Positions 10,101 to 22,100 of a DNA stretch of 64,000 nt are shown here, piece by piece. The notes below the pieces were generated by a model. That model was not told where the DNA came from. It saw only the letters and a program-made list of their open reading frames with translations, and did no database searches. Source of the DNA: Harmonia axyridis (Eukaryota > Arthropoda > Insecta > Coleoptera > Coccinellidae). The translations under genes were made by a program, and so were the position numbers. Each line of letters starts with the position of its first letter. Position 1 is the stretch's first letter. Where the stretch lies: assembly GCF_914767665.1 (NCBI RefSeq), contig NC_059504.1, positions 26,018,001 through 26,082,000 on the forward strand, given 5' to 3'.

Positions 10101-13100
10101 ATTAGAACTACCAATGAAACACAAAGATCAAGTTTATGAAATCAAATTTTGGCCTAATGGAGTAGCATTTACATGCTATAACTTTGCATTTGATAAAATG
10201 AGAGAAGAAAAAGCCGGTAAGAATGTTTAGTTAGACGCCACACAACTGCAAAAGAAATAAGTGTAAATAATAATATTGAAAACCTAATAATATTGAACGT
10301 AATTATACAATCCATAAGAAATAAAGTAGATCGCTTTTTTTTTTTGAAAGAATTGAAGCCTAGTGTGATGTGTTACCGAGCACTGGATCACTCGTAGTGA
10401 AATTGGAGTTCTCTCAAGGTTGAGATTGGACGAATATGTTGTAGCTCACAGCTTTTGTCGTTTCAAGCAACGGTGGATCATTAATATTGATTAAACCCGA
10501 CTTCAAATTTCCCATTCCGAATCTAATTGAACACTATCAAGAAGATATTATAGCAGAAGTATCGGGAATAAGTATACCAAAAGAAAAACTATTGGTCCTA
10601 GTAAGCTGAATTATCGAATTTCATACAAACAATTGATGAAATAGGGAAAAGGAATATAAGAATCTACGGTAAGCACTTCTCCTGAGGGTTTGTCCAATAT
10701 TCTTTTTCCTTGCTTTATAATAATTCCCTTGATAACCAATCGACGAAATGCTTGATAGAATATTCAATAAGGAGTTATTTAAGGACTACAAAATAATAGT
10801 AACAGGGGATTTCAATGTAAACATACTAGTAGATAGTAGGGAGAAAATGATGACAGAAAGCTTTCTTCAAACATTTAATCTAAGACAAGTCATGAATGAA
10901 CCATTTAGAATAACTCCATTTAGCTCTACATGTATAGACAACTTTTTTTGTAATTTTGAGGTGGTGCGTTTGCTGACAAAAAAATCTTCATCTTGGAGAT
11001 CACTATGGGCAAATCATAGAATTGGAACCTGAAAAAACAAAGTATGAATAAAAAACAAAAAGTCAAATACAGATCCATGTCTAACGCTGTGTCCTGCGTG
11101 AGCGAACTATTGCGAGCGATGCGACCGACCGACGCGGCCAAAGCGAATTTATCAAACCTTGGAATATAATATCGCTGTCCTACGTGCAGTCGTATCGGTC
11201 GTAAAACTGTTTTACGCGAATTCCGCGATCAAGTTATTTGATGTTTCCGCGCGAAATTCGCGCGACTGATCTTCCGCAATGCACAATCCCAATTCCAACC
11301 ATATATTGGTCTCGCCGTGTCGTGTTTGTAGTTTTCAATGTAGGACACTGAAAGTCGCGCTGTTCGCGTCGCCCGCGCAGTACATAAAATTCGCGTCGCT
11401 CGCGTCGCAACATTAGTCGCTCACGTAGGACATAGGGTAATACAGCTGTACGTAAGATGAAAGAAGCACTTCGTCGGCTAAGAGTGTAAATCTGCTATGT
11501 CCATAATGAACAATTTCACAGGAGATCAAAAAAACCGTACAGTACAGTGTTATAGTAATAATAATAAGAGAGTTTATTCATGAAAATACATTCAATAGAG
11601 TTTATTGAATGTATGTAAATTCAATAAGGAATACCACAAATACAATATATATAAAGAGCACACTCGAAACTCTTGACACCATTTTCAATGTTACACACAG
11701 TATTAATGTTTTGGATCTTTCAAAGAGTACAAGAAAAAACTGAGTGAAGCCATTGAGACAGAGAAGAGAAGAAACCATGAAGAAAAAATCTTACAATTAG
11801 GAAACAAAATGAAACAAGTATGATTAATAATTCATAACGAAACAAGAAATGCAAAACAAATGAATGAGACCAGGTTACATGCAGATCTGTTCAATGATTA
11901 CTTCTCAAGATTGGGCAAAACATCAACAATAGTACAGCGTGCTCAACCAAAAACATCAAAGCTGTTGAAAGATTAGAAAACCACACATCACGTCCACAAA
12001 CAATTATGACTCTTGATCCAACTACTGAATTTGAAATAGTTAATATAATTTCAAATCTCAAAAGCAAATATACCCAAGATACGTATGGTTTGTCAACCAT
12101 TTTCATTGAGAAAATAAGTGGAGCTTTAATTGTTCCACTAACCATTGTTATCAATAATTGTTTACAGGAGGGGGTTTATCCAAATCAGCATAAGATAGCT
12201 AGAGTCATACCGGTATATAAAAAGGGATATTGTAATGATCCAAGAAACTACAGACCAATTTCAATATTGCCATCACTGTCTAAGATATTTGAAGAAGCTA
12301 TAAAATCTAGGCTGATTGATTATTTTGAAGACAATACTGAGCAATCACCAACATGGTTACAGACAAAATAAGTCTAGCACCACAGCTCTTTTAGAGATAA
12401 TCAATCAGGTTGTGAAATCGGAGGATGAAGGACATGAATTTGAGATACTGTCAAGGGATCTCTAGAAGGCGGTCGACTCTGTTCAACTTGAAATACTGAT
12501 AGGAAAACTTGAATTTTATGGGGTAAGGGGCAGCGCTTTGCGGCTTCTTGGGTTATACCTTGAAAAGCGAACCCAGAGTGTGGAGTAGAATTGTGTGTCT
12601 TCGTGGAAGAGAACAATCCTGTGGTGTACCACAGGGTTCCATTTTGGGCCATGTGCTCTTTATTGTTTTCATTAATGATATTATTATCCAGTGCACTCAG
12701 GAACGGGCTTCGGCCTCAACTTTGCTGTTTGCGGATGATACATCCTACTTCATGAAGGCTATAAACATGCAAGAACTTAGGTCAATGGAAAAAGCTGTAT
12801 TGGTAAAATCAAATGAGTGGTTTCATAACAACTATCTATAGGTCAATGAAGAAAAAACACAGATTATGAAATTTCGAAGGAATAGCACAAATAATTTGAA
12901 ATTTTTGGGGTTATATTTGGATGGAGGGTTGACCTGGAAGCCCCATTTATAAAAAATGAAGAAGAAATTGAACGCAGCAATATATGCTATACGAGTGATA
13001 GAAAAAGAGTGTACAAGACAAGCTGCTGTTACTACTTACTATGCAAACTTCCACTCCATCATTATTTTATGGTATACTTCTGTGGGGTACATCTTCCCAC

Positions 13101-16100
13101 ATGTCAGAGATACTCATTCTTCAGAAGAGACCAATCAGAATACTGTTTCAACTAAAAAAAAACTGAAAGTTCTAGAGAAGCATACAAAACCCTCAAAATA
13201 CTTACCGTCTCTTCTGTGTACATGTTGGAGTGCGTCAACTACGCCCACAAGAATAGCACCACCTGGCTGTACCATACCACAGAAAAAAGAGAACTCAACT
13301 GGGTATTTAATTCTGGGGTCCCAAATTATATAATCGCCTTCCAGTGGATATCAAAAACTCCACCCTAGTAGCTTTCAAGAAGAGTGTAAAGGAGATATTA
13401 ATCTCTAAAACTTTGTATTCCATTGAGGGATTCCTGAACACAGCATTCACATAATCATTTTGTAACTTTTTTAGTCGTGACATGTGAATTATTGATGTTA
13501 AATATACTTCCCGACTTAAGCTTATACGCGTAGAATAGAAAAATCTCATCGCCGCCGGCTTCTCACTCCCCGCTAAGAGGAACATTCACTCAATCCCAGA
13601 TATTTAAAAAAACAGAAGGATAGAGTTCGGTCGTGTCTGGTCTTTGTGGTCCCCCTGGTTCTCGTCGAACTTCTGGCCCACGCGATCTCCCGATCCTTGG
13701 ACATGTCCGTCGCCTCCTAGGAATTTTCTCACCGTCCATGCAGTACCTAAAAGAACAGCTTTTTGCTTTATATTACAAATTTACTCACTGAGTCCTAATT
13801 GTGTAACGACCTTTTTGCGTCACTGGCGCCTCTGCCAATTGCCCTTCAGCACTTTGCAGTAGTATCTCGAGCGCCAGCCAATTTTAGGGAGAAATTGACA
13901 AACCTTACCAGGGCAGCTTAGTGAAGACAGGATTCGGTGTCACCTAGGATGGTAGCGGTGACCAAGTAACAAACAACGCAACAAAATTAATAGGTTTATT
14001 GATTCAATTCTACAATACAGACAATCTCAGCAAAAACGGGAAATCAGAAAAAGCATAAATTATATCAATCTGTATACTTTAATTCGGTTACTGAGATAAT
14101 TTGTACTGTCTACAACTACTGTGTCCTTACCTCACCAATTTATTGTCAGTCAGAACCGTTGAACAAGTTAGTCGGATCCGGGAGCCGGGAAATTATGATA
14201 TTTGGAGATTGAGAATCGTGGATTTTGTAGAGTCGGGAAGGAATGAAAACTAATCCTAGCGCGTTGAAAAACTCCACCGGTACACCACCCTCTCGTTGTC
14301 TCTATCAAATGAAACCCTTGAATATTCACTCGCAAGAAAGTCACAAGTAAAAATTAGCAAACTCCCCAGAAAAAGACTAACAAGTAAGTTTACTGATGAA
14401 AATGGCGATTTTCGACCTCAGAAACGGATTTGTAATTATTGGCGTTCAATTACCAATTTTACTATTTTCCGGTCACCTGGTAACCACTTAACCAAAATGT
14501 CTTTTCTAAAACTAAAACTACTGCCTAAACTTCTAAATCTAACTAACTAACTACTGAACTAACTACTACCTAAATCTATCTGAATAACTAACTTTACTAT
14601 ACTACTGAAAACTACTAAGCAACTATCTGAATGCCTGAACATCAATTACCGATTTTGGGTCGGTTACCCCCTTTTATAACTTCGGTGCGGGACGGTGAAG
14701 GAATTCGGCCCACGTGACTCTTCATGTCGACAAAAACCTCGTTTTTCGAGAAAATTCTCTTGGCGGAACGTAATCTGACATATGGAAAAAAATATATCAG
14801 CGGTAAAAACGCCGAAATAAATAATTTCTTATATTATTTCACTCGGATTATTTGAGGCCCTGGTCGGTTGAAAAACATGAAGCATGGACTTTTTCTTTAT
14901 CGCGGTGAACAATTAATAAATTATTTCCAATATTTACGGAATATATCAGAATGATTAATTTAAACGGAAAACAATAAAATATTCTTTAGACGGAGCCTGA
15001 TTATTCCTATGGGAATAATCAGACTTCGTTACATCCCCCCTGGTTCGGAAAAATTCAAGTTACGGTGAAACAGAAATTTGAATTCTAAAAACAAACAAAA
15101 AAAAATAACCGAATACTATCCTGTCTTTTTACGCGGGATATATGGGAAGTACGGGTCTGACTGTTACGTTACGCTATCAAAGATTATAATGCTGTTGTAG
15201 ACAGTATGACATATAAAAATAAAACTTTGCTCTATGAATCGATGTCAAATTCAAATGTCGTCTTCTTTCTTCTGTCATCCGGGGTGATTTGAATGTTTGG
15301 AAATTTCTTCATCTCGGGGTTGTGGAGTAGCTCTCATTCCCATTTCCATGAAGTTTCCAAGTGTCGGTGAAAAATTCAAACGCCATCTTCCTTCTTCGGT
15401 CATCCGGGGTGATTTGAATGTGTACATGTTTGGGAAATTTCTTCATCTCGGGGTTGTGGAGTAGAACTCATTCCCATTTCCATGAAGTTTCCAAGTGTCG
15501 GTGAAATAATCTGATGTCAGGTGTGGATTATCCCATTCTCCGGTGAGTAGTTCCGTGATTTCCATATCTCGATGAATCATGCCATATTATTTCAGAGGGA
15601 CGTCGAAATTCCCAGTCAGATGAGTCGAAACCATTCCAAACTCATTGATATACTGGTTGATTTACCTGTGGATATTACAAGGAATCAGTGACTGTATGGT
15701 GAAATTTTCAGAACGGTGAAAATTCTTCCAGTTATACAGTTTAAATTATCTATATGAAAATTGAAATGGAATCCAGATGTCCACCAGAGTAATAATTGAC
15801 AGGCCATGATGTCCAATTCTTCAAGTACTTCTTTCTTGGATGATGACATGAATAAATCTTCAGGAATCATGTCTTCGGTGGAATTGGGCTTACAGCTGAT
15901 CATCCGATGAAAGGTGTGTTGCCTATCTCCAGCATTTATTCTCATCGGTGAGTATCTAGCCTCTTAGAAAACTTCATCTGTAACACTGCGGAATATTTCA
16001 GTTATTTATCAGAACAGTAAGAGATTAGAAATGGCATTCTTCAAATAGATTACACAGTGAAACTACTAATTTATATCTGACGGCCTTTGAAATTCGGGGC

Positions 16101-19100
16101 AAGTGACTGGAATTGTTTTTATTGCATAATATTCGCTGACTTATTATGTATTATTCGGTTTCATCAACATTTACATATTAAAAATCAGTCTACTAGTCTT
16201 GAATATAATGTTATAAGATATTGGGTTAGGCCCTATATGGTTTTACACAGTTTACAGGATTATGGAACAAAAACAACGGTATCTTCTTTTTAATTCTATC
16301 TCATTTTCTTGCTCTCTCTTCTCTCCGCTGCGTGGCTTCCCTCTCTGTGCATCTTGCACACGGACGCAGGGCTAGTTGTTCCAACCTAGTTGCTGTCGGC
16401 CGTGGGGCCAGTTTTCTGGGTACGCATTCGCAGTACCTTGTCTGCGTACCTATCAAACCACATCTGCTGCAGAATAGGAGTGGTCGACCTCGACACTCCT
16501 GCCGCGAGGGACATGTCTTGCCGCACTTCCAGCAAGTGTTGGGTCTCACCTCCAGGTAGACCTTATTTCCCATCGTACCTACAATACGAACGCTCCTGGG
16601 GGCTGGTGTGGTTTGATCTGAAACATATGGTTTAGTTATAACAGTGTTGTCTTCCACACTTGTCCTGCATGGAATTTTGGAACCGGTATCTTGCTTACTG
16701 GTACGCAGCTGGCACAAAGGGGGTGTTTGTGTAGACTGTGTAGTGGTCCGTTTCACCACCCTCTCCACTCTTGCTAGGGTGTTTCTCCCTCGCACTGACG
16801 ATACCGAGCTCTGGGGGGTTCTGGGCATCCGCATCTCCGTCGTTGTTCTCCTCCTTAACACCGGTACTTCCGGTATTGTCTCCGGTGATGAGCTTCGTGG
16901 CTCGTACACCACCTCATCTCCCCACCGGATTGCTGCCCAGCGACTATGCAGACTCTCTGACATCCTCTTTGCCTGAACAAGAAAATCACAGAATAATAAG
17001 AACATGTCAGTAGTATAAAATCAGATTAATAGGTCTAGTTTATGCGGGGAGGTACCAGTTAGTAACAATTTTTTTTTTTTTTTATCTCAGTTCTGACTTT
17101 TTCTCGGTGAGTTTAACAAAGTAACTTACTAGTTATGAAATGGTTTTAGGTCTTTAACATGTACGTGATTCACTTTCTTACCTGACCGGTCTTTCAGGTC
17201 ATAAATAACTGGTGAAATCACCTTCACAACAAGAAATGGCCCTTCAAACTTTGGAGCTAACTTAGATGCGAAGTTATTAACGGCGGATGATAGGTGATGT
17301 GTACGACGAAGCACTTGATCGCCTACCTGGAAACGAACTTCTCTACGTCGAAGGTTATAGTTATGAGCTTGTCGATTAAATGCCCTGTATAGGTTGGTCC
17401 TTACAAACTCATAGGCCTCCAGTAGGTGTTGAATCTGCTCTGTACGGTGAGTCAAACTTTCTTCTTTTTCTTCGGTGTTCTCGTTGGGATCTCCAGATCC
17501 TTGATTCCTGGGTTCCGTGGCATATATGGCTTTGGGGATGCGCAGTTCCCTTCCATAATTTAGATATGCCGGAGTGAATCCTGTAGAGTCCTGTCGAGCA
17601 GTATTAATAGCAAAGGTTAATTCTCCTACCTTTTCATCCCAATTTCGGTGATCTGCCTCGCAGAATTGAGCAATCATTGTCTTCAGTGTTCGGTTGGCCC
17701 TTTCAACCGGATTGCATTGTGGAGTATACGTAGGGGTAAACTGGTGATTGATACCCATAGCCTGGAGGTTTTCTCTGAATAGCCGGCTGTCATACTGTTT
17801 CCCATTGTCGGAGATCACAGTGGTTGGACATCCATACTTCAGTACAACCTGTTCATATAACGCCATGTAGACAGTCTTGGCGTTGGCCTTCCTCACTGGT
17901 CGACATTCCACCCACTTGGTAAACCTGTCCTGCATAACTACAATATAGGAATTACCTTTCTTGGAGCGGGGTAGAGGTCCTACTACATCAGTTGATACTT
18001 CCTTGAATGGCGCATCCACCATCTTTCGAGGTTGCATCTTTCCTGCCAGTTGCTGTTGGGGTACTTTAAACTTTTGGCACGAAGTGCAGTTCCGGACATA
18101 TTTCGCAATGTCCCTAAACATACCTGGCCAGTAATAATTCCACGAGATCTTCGCAATCATCTTAGCTATTCCCAGATGTCCAGCCAAGGCAGAGTCGTGG
18201 TTTTCTTCCAGTACTTTGGTCCTCTGTTCAGTGGGTATACACAACTTCCAGGGATGGCCTGTTCCAGCTTCCTTGACGTCTGGTGAATCCCAAAAGTGTC
18301 GGTGCAATCTTCCATTGATGATGGAATAGTCGGGGCAGTGTTCTGGTCCTTTCTCTACTTCCTGAAACTTATTTTTGTACCACTTACATTGAATATCTGT
18401 CTCTTTCAGTTGGACACAGTTAAGTGTCGGTAGTGGGTTTCTTGACAGGCTGTCGGCCAGTTTGTTGAGTGATCCTCTTCGGTACTGTACTTCAAAATCA
18501 AACTGCTGTAGGAACACTGCCCATCTTGCAATTCTTCCAGAGGGTGACTTGATGGAGTTTAACCATTTCAAACTCATGTGGTCGGAGATGACCGTGAATC
18601 TAAACCCTTCCAGGTATGGTCGCAGCTTTTCTATCGCAAATACTATGGCGAGGCATTCTTTCTCGGACACTGAATAATTCTTCTCGGCGGCGTTCAATGT
18701 CCGGCTGACATAAGCGATGACTCTTTCTTCTCCTTTGATAGTTTGAGTTAGGGCTCCTCCCAGTCCCACATCGCTTGCATCAGTCTGTAAAATAAAGGGT
18801 TGCGTAAAATCAGGACAAGATAAAATAGGTGACTCAGTTAATTTGTGTTTCAGGATGTCGAATGCTTCCTGCTGTGCTTGACCCCAGTTCCATCGTTGCT
18901 TCTTCTTTAACAACTGTGTTAATGGAGAAATTACCTCGGAGAAGTTCTCAATGAAGCGACGATACCAACTGGCGACTCCCAAGAATCTACGCACCTCTCG
19001 CACTGTTTTTGGAGCCGGAAAGGCGACGATGGCCGACACTTTGTCGGGGTCAGTGCAGATTCCGTCTGAGGTGACGACATGTCCCAAGTATTTCAGTGAT

Positions 19101-22100
19101 TTCCGGACGAACTCACATTTGTCTGGGTTGAGACGCAGTTTGGCTTCCCTCAGTCGTCGGAATACCTCTTGTAGATTTTCCAGGTGTTCCTCGAACGTTC
19201 CTCCCAGCACGACGATGTCATCTAGGTAAGCAAAAGCTTTTGGTTCCATCTCCGGTCCGATGATGGTGTCTAAGAATCGTTGAAAGGTTGCTGGGCTTGC
19301 ATGCAGTCCAAAGGGCATTACCGTGAACTGATATAATCCCCTTCCAGGCACTGTAAACGCAGTAATGGGGCGACTCTCTGTCTCCAGTGGGATCTGCCAG
19401 TATCCTTGCTTCAAATCAATTGTTGATATGTATCTGGCCCGTCTTAGTTTATCCAGAATTCCAGAGATGTATGGCAGGGGATATGCATCCTTAACTGATG
19501 CCTCATTGACTGCTCGAAAGTCTATGCAGAAGCGATACTTCCCATCCTTCTTCTTAACCAGTACCACGGGTGAACTCCAGGGGGATTTGGAGGGTTCTAT
19601 TACTCTTTCCTCCAGCATTCGATCCACTTCCTGATCAAAGATTTCCTGCATCTTCGGGTTCTGAGGCCTATATCTTTGTTTAATCGGTTCAATTCCGGGT
19701 TTCAACCTTATTTTATGTTCTATCAAGTCTGTAGTGCCACTCAGTTGGGTAAATTTTCCTAGTTCTTCGGCGAGGAAGGAATCCAGTCTCGTCCTCTGCT
19801 CACCAGTTAGATCCAGTAGGTGTTCTGCTGCGGCCTGTATCTCTATGGCCTTCTTTGTCACCTGTTCCACTCTGGGTACAAGTCGACCTTCCAAGTAGAC
19901 ATTTGTCTTTCGAAGATCCAGGGAGAAGTCGTATTTCTTGAGGACTTCTATTCCCAGGATTAAGTCTACCGTTAAATTGGGTACCAACAAGAATTCTATA
20001 TCTGTCAGGACATAATCGGCTATCACCATTGACAAGTGATACATCTTCGGGGTGGCCGTCGTTTGACCATTTGCTACCATGACAGTTTCTGTGTTGGATT
20101 TTTCTCCCTTAATTCCATTCCTTTCACACAGCTGGGCTACCTTCCGGCTGCAGAAACATTTGGTTGCACCAGTATCTACCAGTGCGTGAAATACTTTTCC
20201 TTCGATGTATACCAGCACCAGGGGCCGGTTGTCACTTCCAGTAGTGGGGTCCAGTGGAGTCAGTAGCTCGATGGACGTCGTTGGGGAAGTTCTTTTCTGA
20301 TTCCGGGAACAGGGGCAATCTCGGGAGAGGATGCCCACTCTTTGACATCGGGAGCAAAATAATTTCGGCGTTCCTTGGCATTCTCTTCTTAAATGTCCAT
20401 ATTTTCCGCATCGAAAGCATTGGGTCTGAAAGGTCACTCTTCGTTCCGCTGGGGATCCAGTCCGGTCCTGGGAGGTGTTACCATTTCTTGACCTGTTGTC
20501 TGTATGTTCCAGTGATCTTGAAGGCAGTTGTGAACGACCAGGTCCAGTGGGTCTTCGGTTTTCTATTCTACCGTGGGGGGACACTGGCCTCGGGGAATCC
20601 GGTTTGGAATTTGGGACTTGATCTTCTGTCAGTACATGGAGATTAGCTTGATAGTCTCTTTGACGACGCTGTTGATAAGTGAGATGAGGTTCATCAATAA
20701 GGCTGGGGTTAGCCGGTGGTTTTGTATAATGTCCCATTTGCCATTGTACTAATTCAAAGATTTTTCCTTTCTTCAGCAGTTCATCGTATGTGGTGGTCTC
20801 TTGAAAGGCCAAAGCCTGCTGCAGTGATGGCAATAACCTCTGTCTTATGAGTCGAATCTGTTCACTCTCAGTGGGACGATTGCAAGTCAGCTTCTGGAAC
20901 AGATTTTGCATCCGGGTAACATACAACAATAGCTTTTCATCAGGGCCTTGCATCCTCTTCTTGATTTCATCCAGTAGGTTCTCTTCATAATTGACTGGTA
21001 AGAATGCTTCCTTCAATTGATTTTTGAAATCATCCCAGTTTCTGAAAAGTCCCCTCCGGGGAATGAACCAATCCTTGGCATCCTTTCGTAAAAGTTCGTA
21101 AATCGATTCGAACACATGCTCTAAGGATGTCTTCCGGGATTCAGCCAGTCTCTCTATCTCCTCTATAAATCCGGTTACGCTATCAGTGCCATCAAAATAA
21201 ATATTCCATTTATGAATGGGTACCGTTGCAGTCGGTGTTGACTTCTGTTGGGTGTCATGTCGGGGGTTCAAATCTATTATTGATTCTGTCGGATGGGGGA
21301 ATGACACCCTTCTCATAGAGCTCGTCCACCTACTATGAGTTGGCCCCTCTTGTTGTTCCACATTCTGTCTCTGTGGTTGAGAAACTGGCATTGTTGGTAA
21401 ATGCTGTAGTAAATCTTCACATTCCTGTCTAGTTTCATTCAGGACCTGTGCTAATTTTGATTTATTTTTAGGTGTCGCAGCCTGGGGAATTGGAACCTGT
21501 GGTAGTGGCTGATCATCAGCGTCCAATGTTATCAACGATGTCTCCAGTGGTGCAACCTTGGTTGGCTGTATGGGAGACATCCCCGGCGACTGTGGAATCT
21601 CTACATCCAAAAGCGATCCATCCGGATGATTCGATGGCTGCGGTCTGTCTGCAGTCACTAGTGCTTCCAATGACCTCAAGGCCCGAGCTGCAGTCTCCTT
21701 TAATTGTTCTATCATCTGTGACTCGGTTTCATTGTCAGTGATAATAAAATTCAGTCTTCTCTGAATGTGTATCAATCTTGTTGAAATCCGAGTATATTCA
21801 TTTGTGGTGTTCCCAGTGTCAAAGTGTTTAATGGCTTCCAGCAAGTCGGTGAGTTTATTCTGACAGGACTCCATGTCCAGTGTCGGGTTCATTCCTGTCG
21901 GCTGTAGAGGCAAATTTAATTTCAATACCTGTCGTAATAGGCTTCTCTTTAGCGTTACTGTGCTGGGTATTGTTTGTCCTCTCAGCTGTAACTCATAAGT
22001 CAGCTCATCATTCAATAATCTATTCACATCCATGTTGAGGTTAAGTCCAAACTCAATCGATTTGAAATCTATCGAAGTTATTCGACAATGTCCTCTTCTT

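Larger units (their letters stand above)
8333..13445 (+). pseudogene. decayed jockey/CR1-like LINE, interrupted by two PIF-like elements
   Basis: Pieces of a non-LTR retrotransposon lie in order on the + strand. ORF1 remnants are at 8460-8836 and 9916-10240 (REKKVWLFISRVKDQVTEE, then the LELPMKHKDQVYEIKFWPNG motif seen near the end of insect LINE ORF1). An APE-type endonuclease piece is at 10255-11032 (IIVTGDFNVNI, STCIDNFF). An RT linker is at 11700-11990, RT at 12006-12370 (RVIPVYKKG, NYRPISILPSLSKIFE) and 12440-12840 (GVPQGSILG, LLFADDTSYF), and a C-terminal region reaches about 13445. Many stops and frameshifts make it dead. Two transposons are inserted, at 8840-9912 and 11085-11437. Confidence 0.85.

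Noticed and set aside
14296..14550. 84-codon ORF, identical at 24085-24339
   Set aside because: It lies in the LTRs and recurs only because the LTRs are duplicates.
16332..22000. Many + strand open frames opposite the gypsy gag-pol and ORF2
   Set aside because: They are antisense shadows of the long - strand ORFs; none has family-like sequence.
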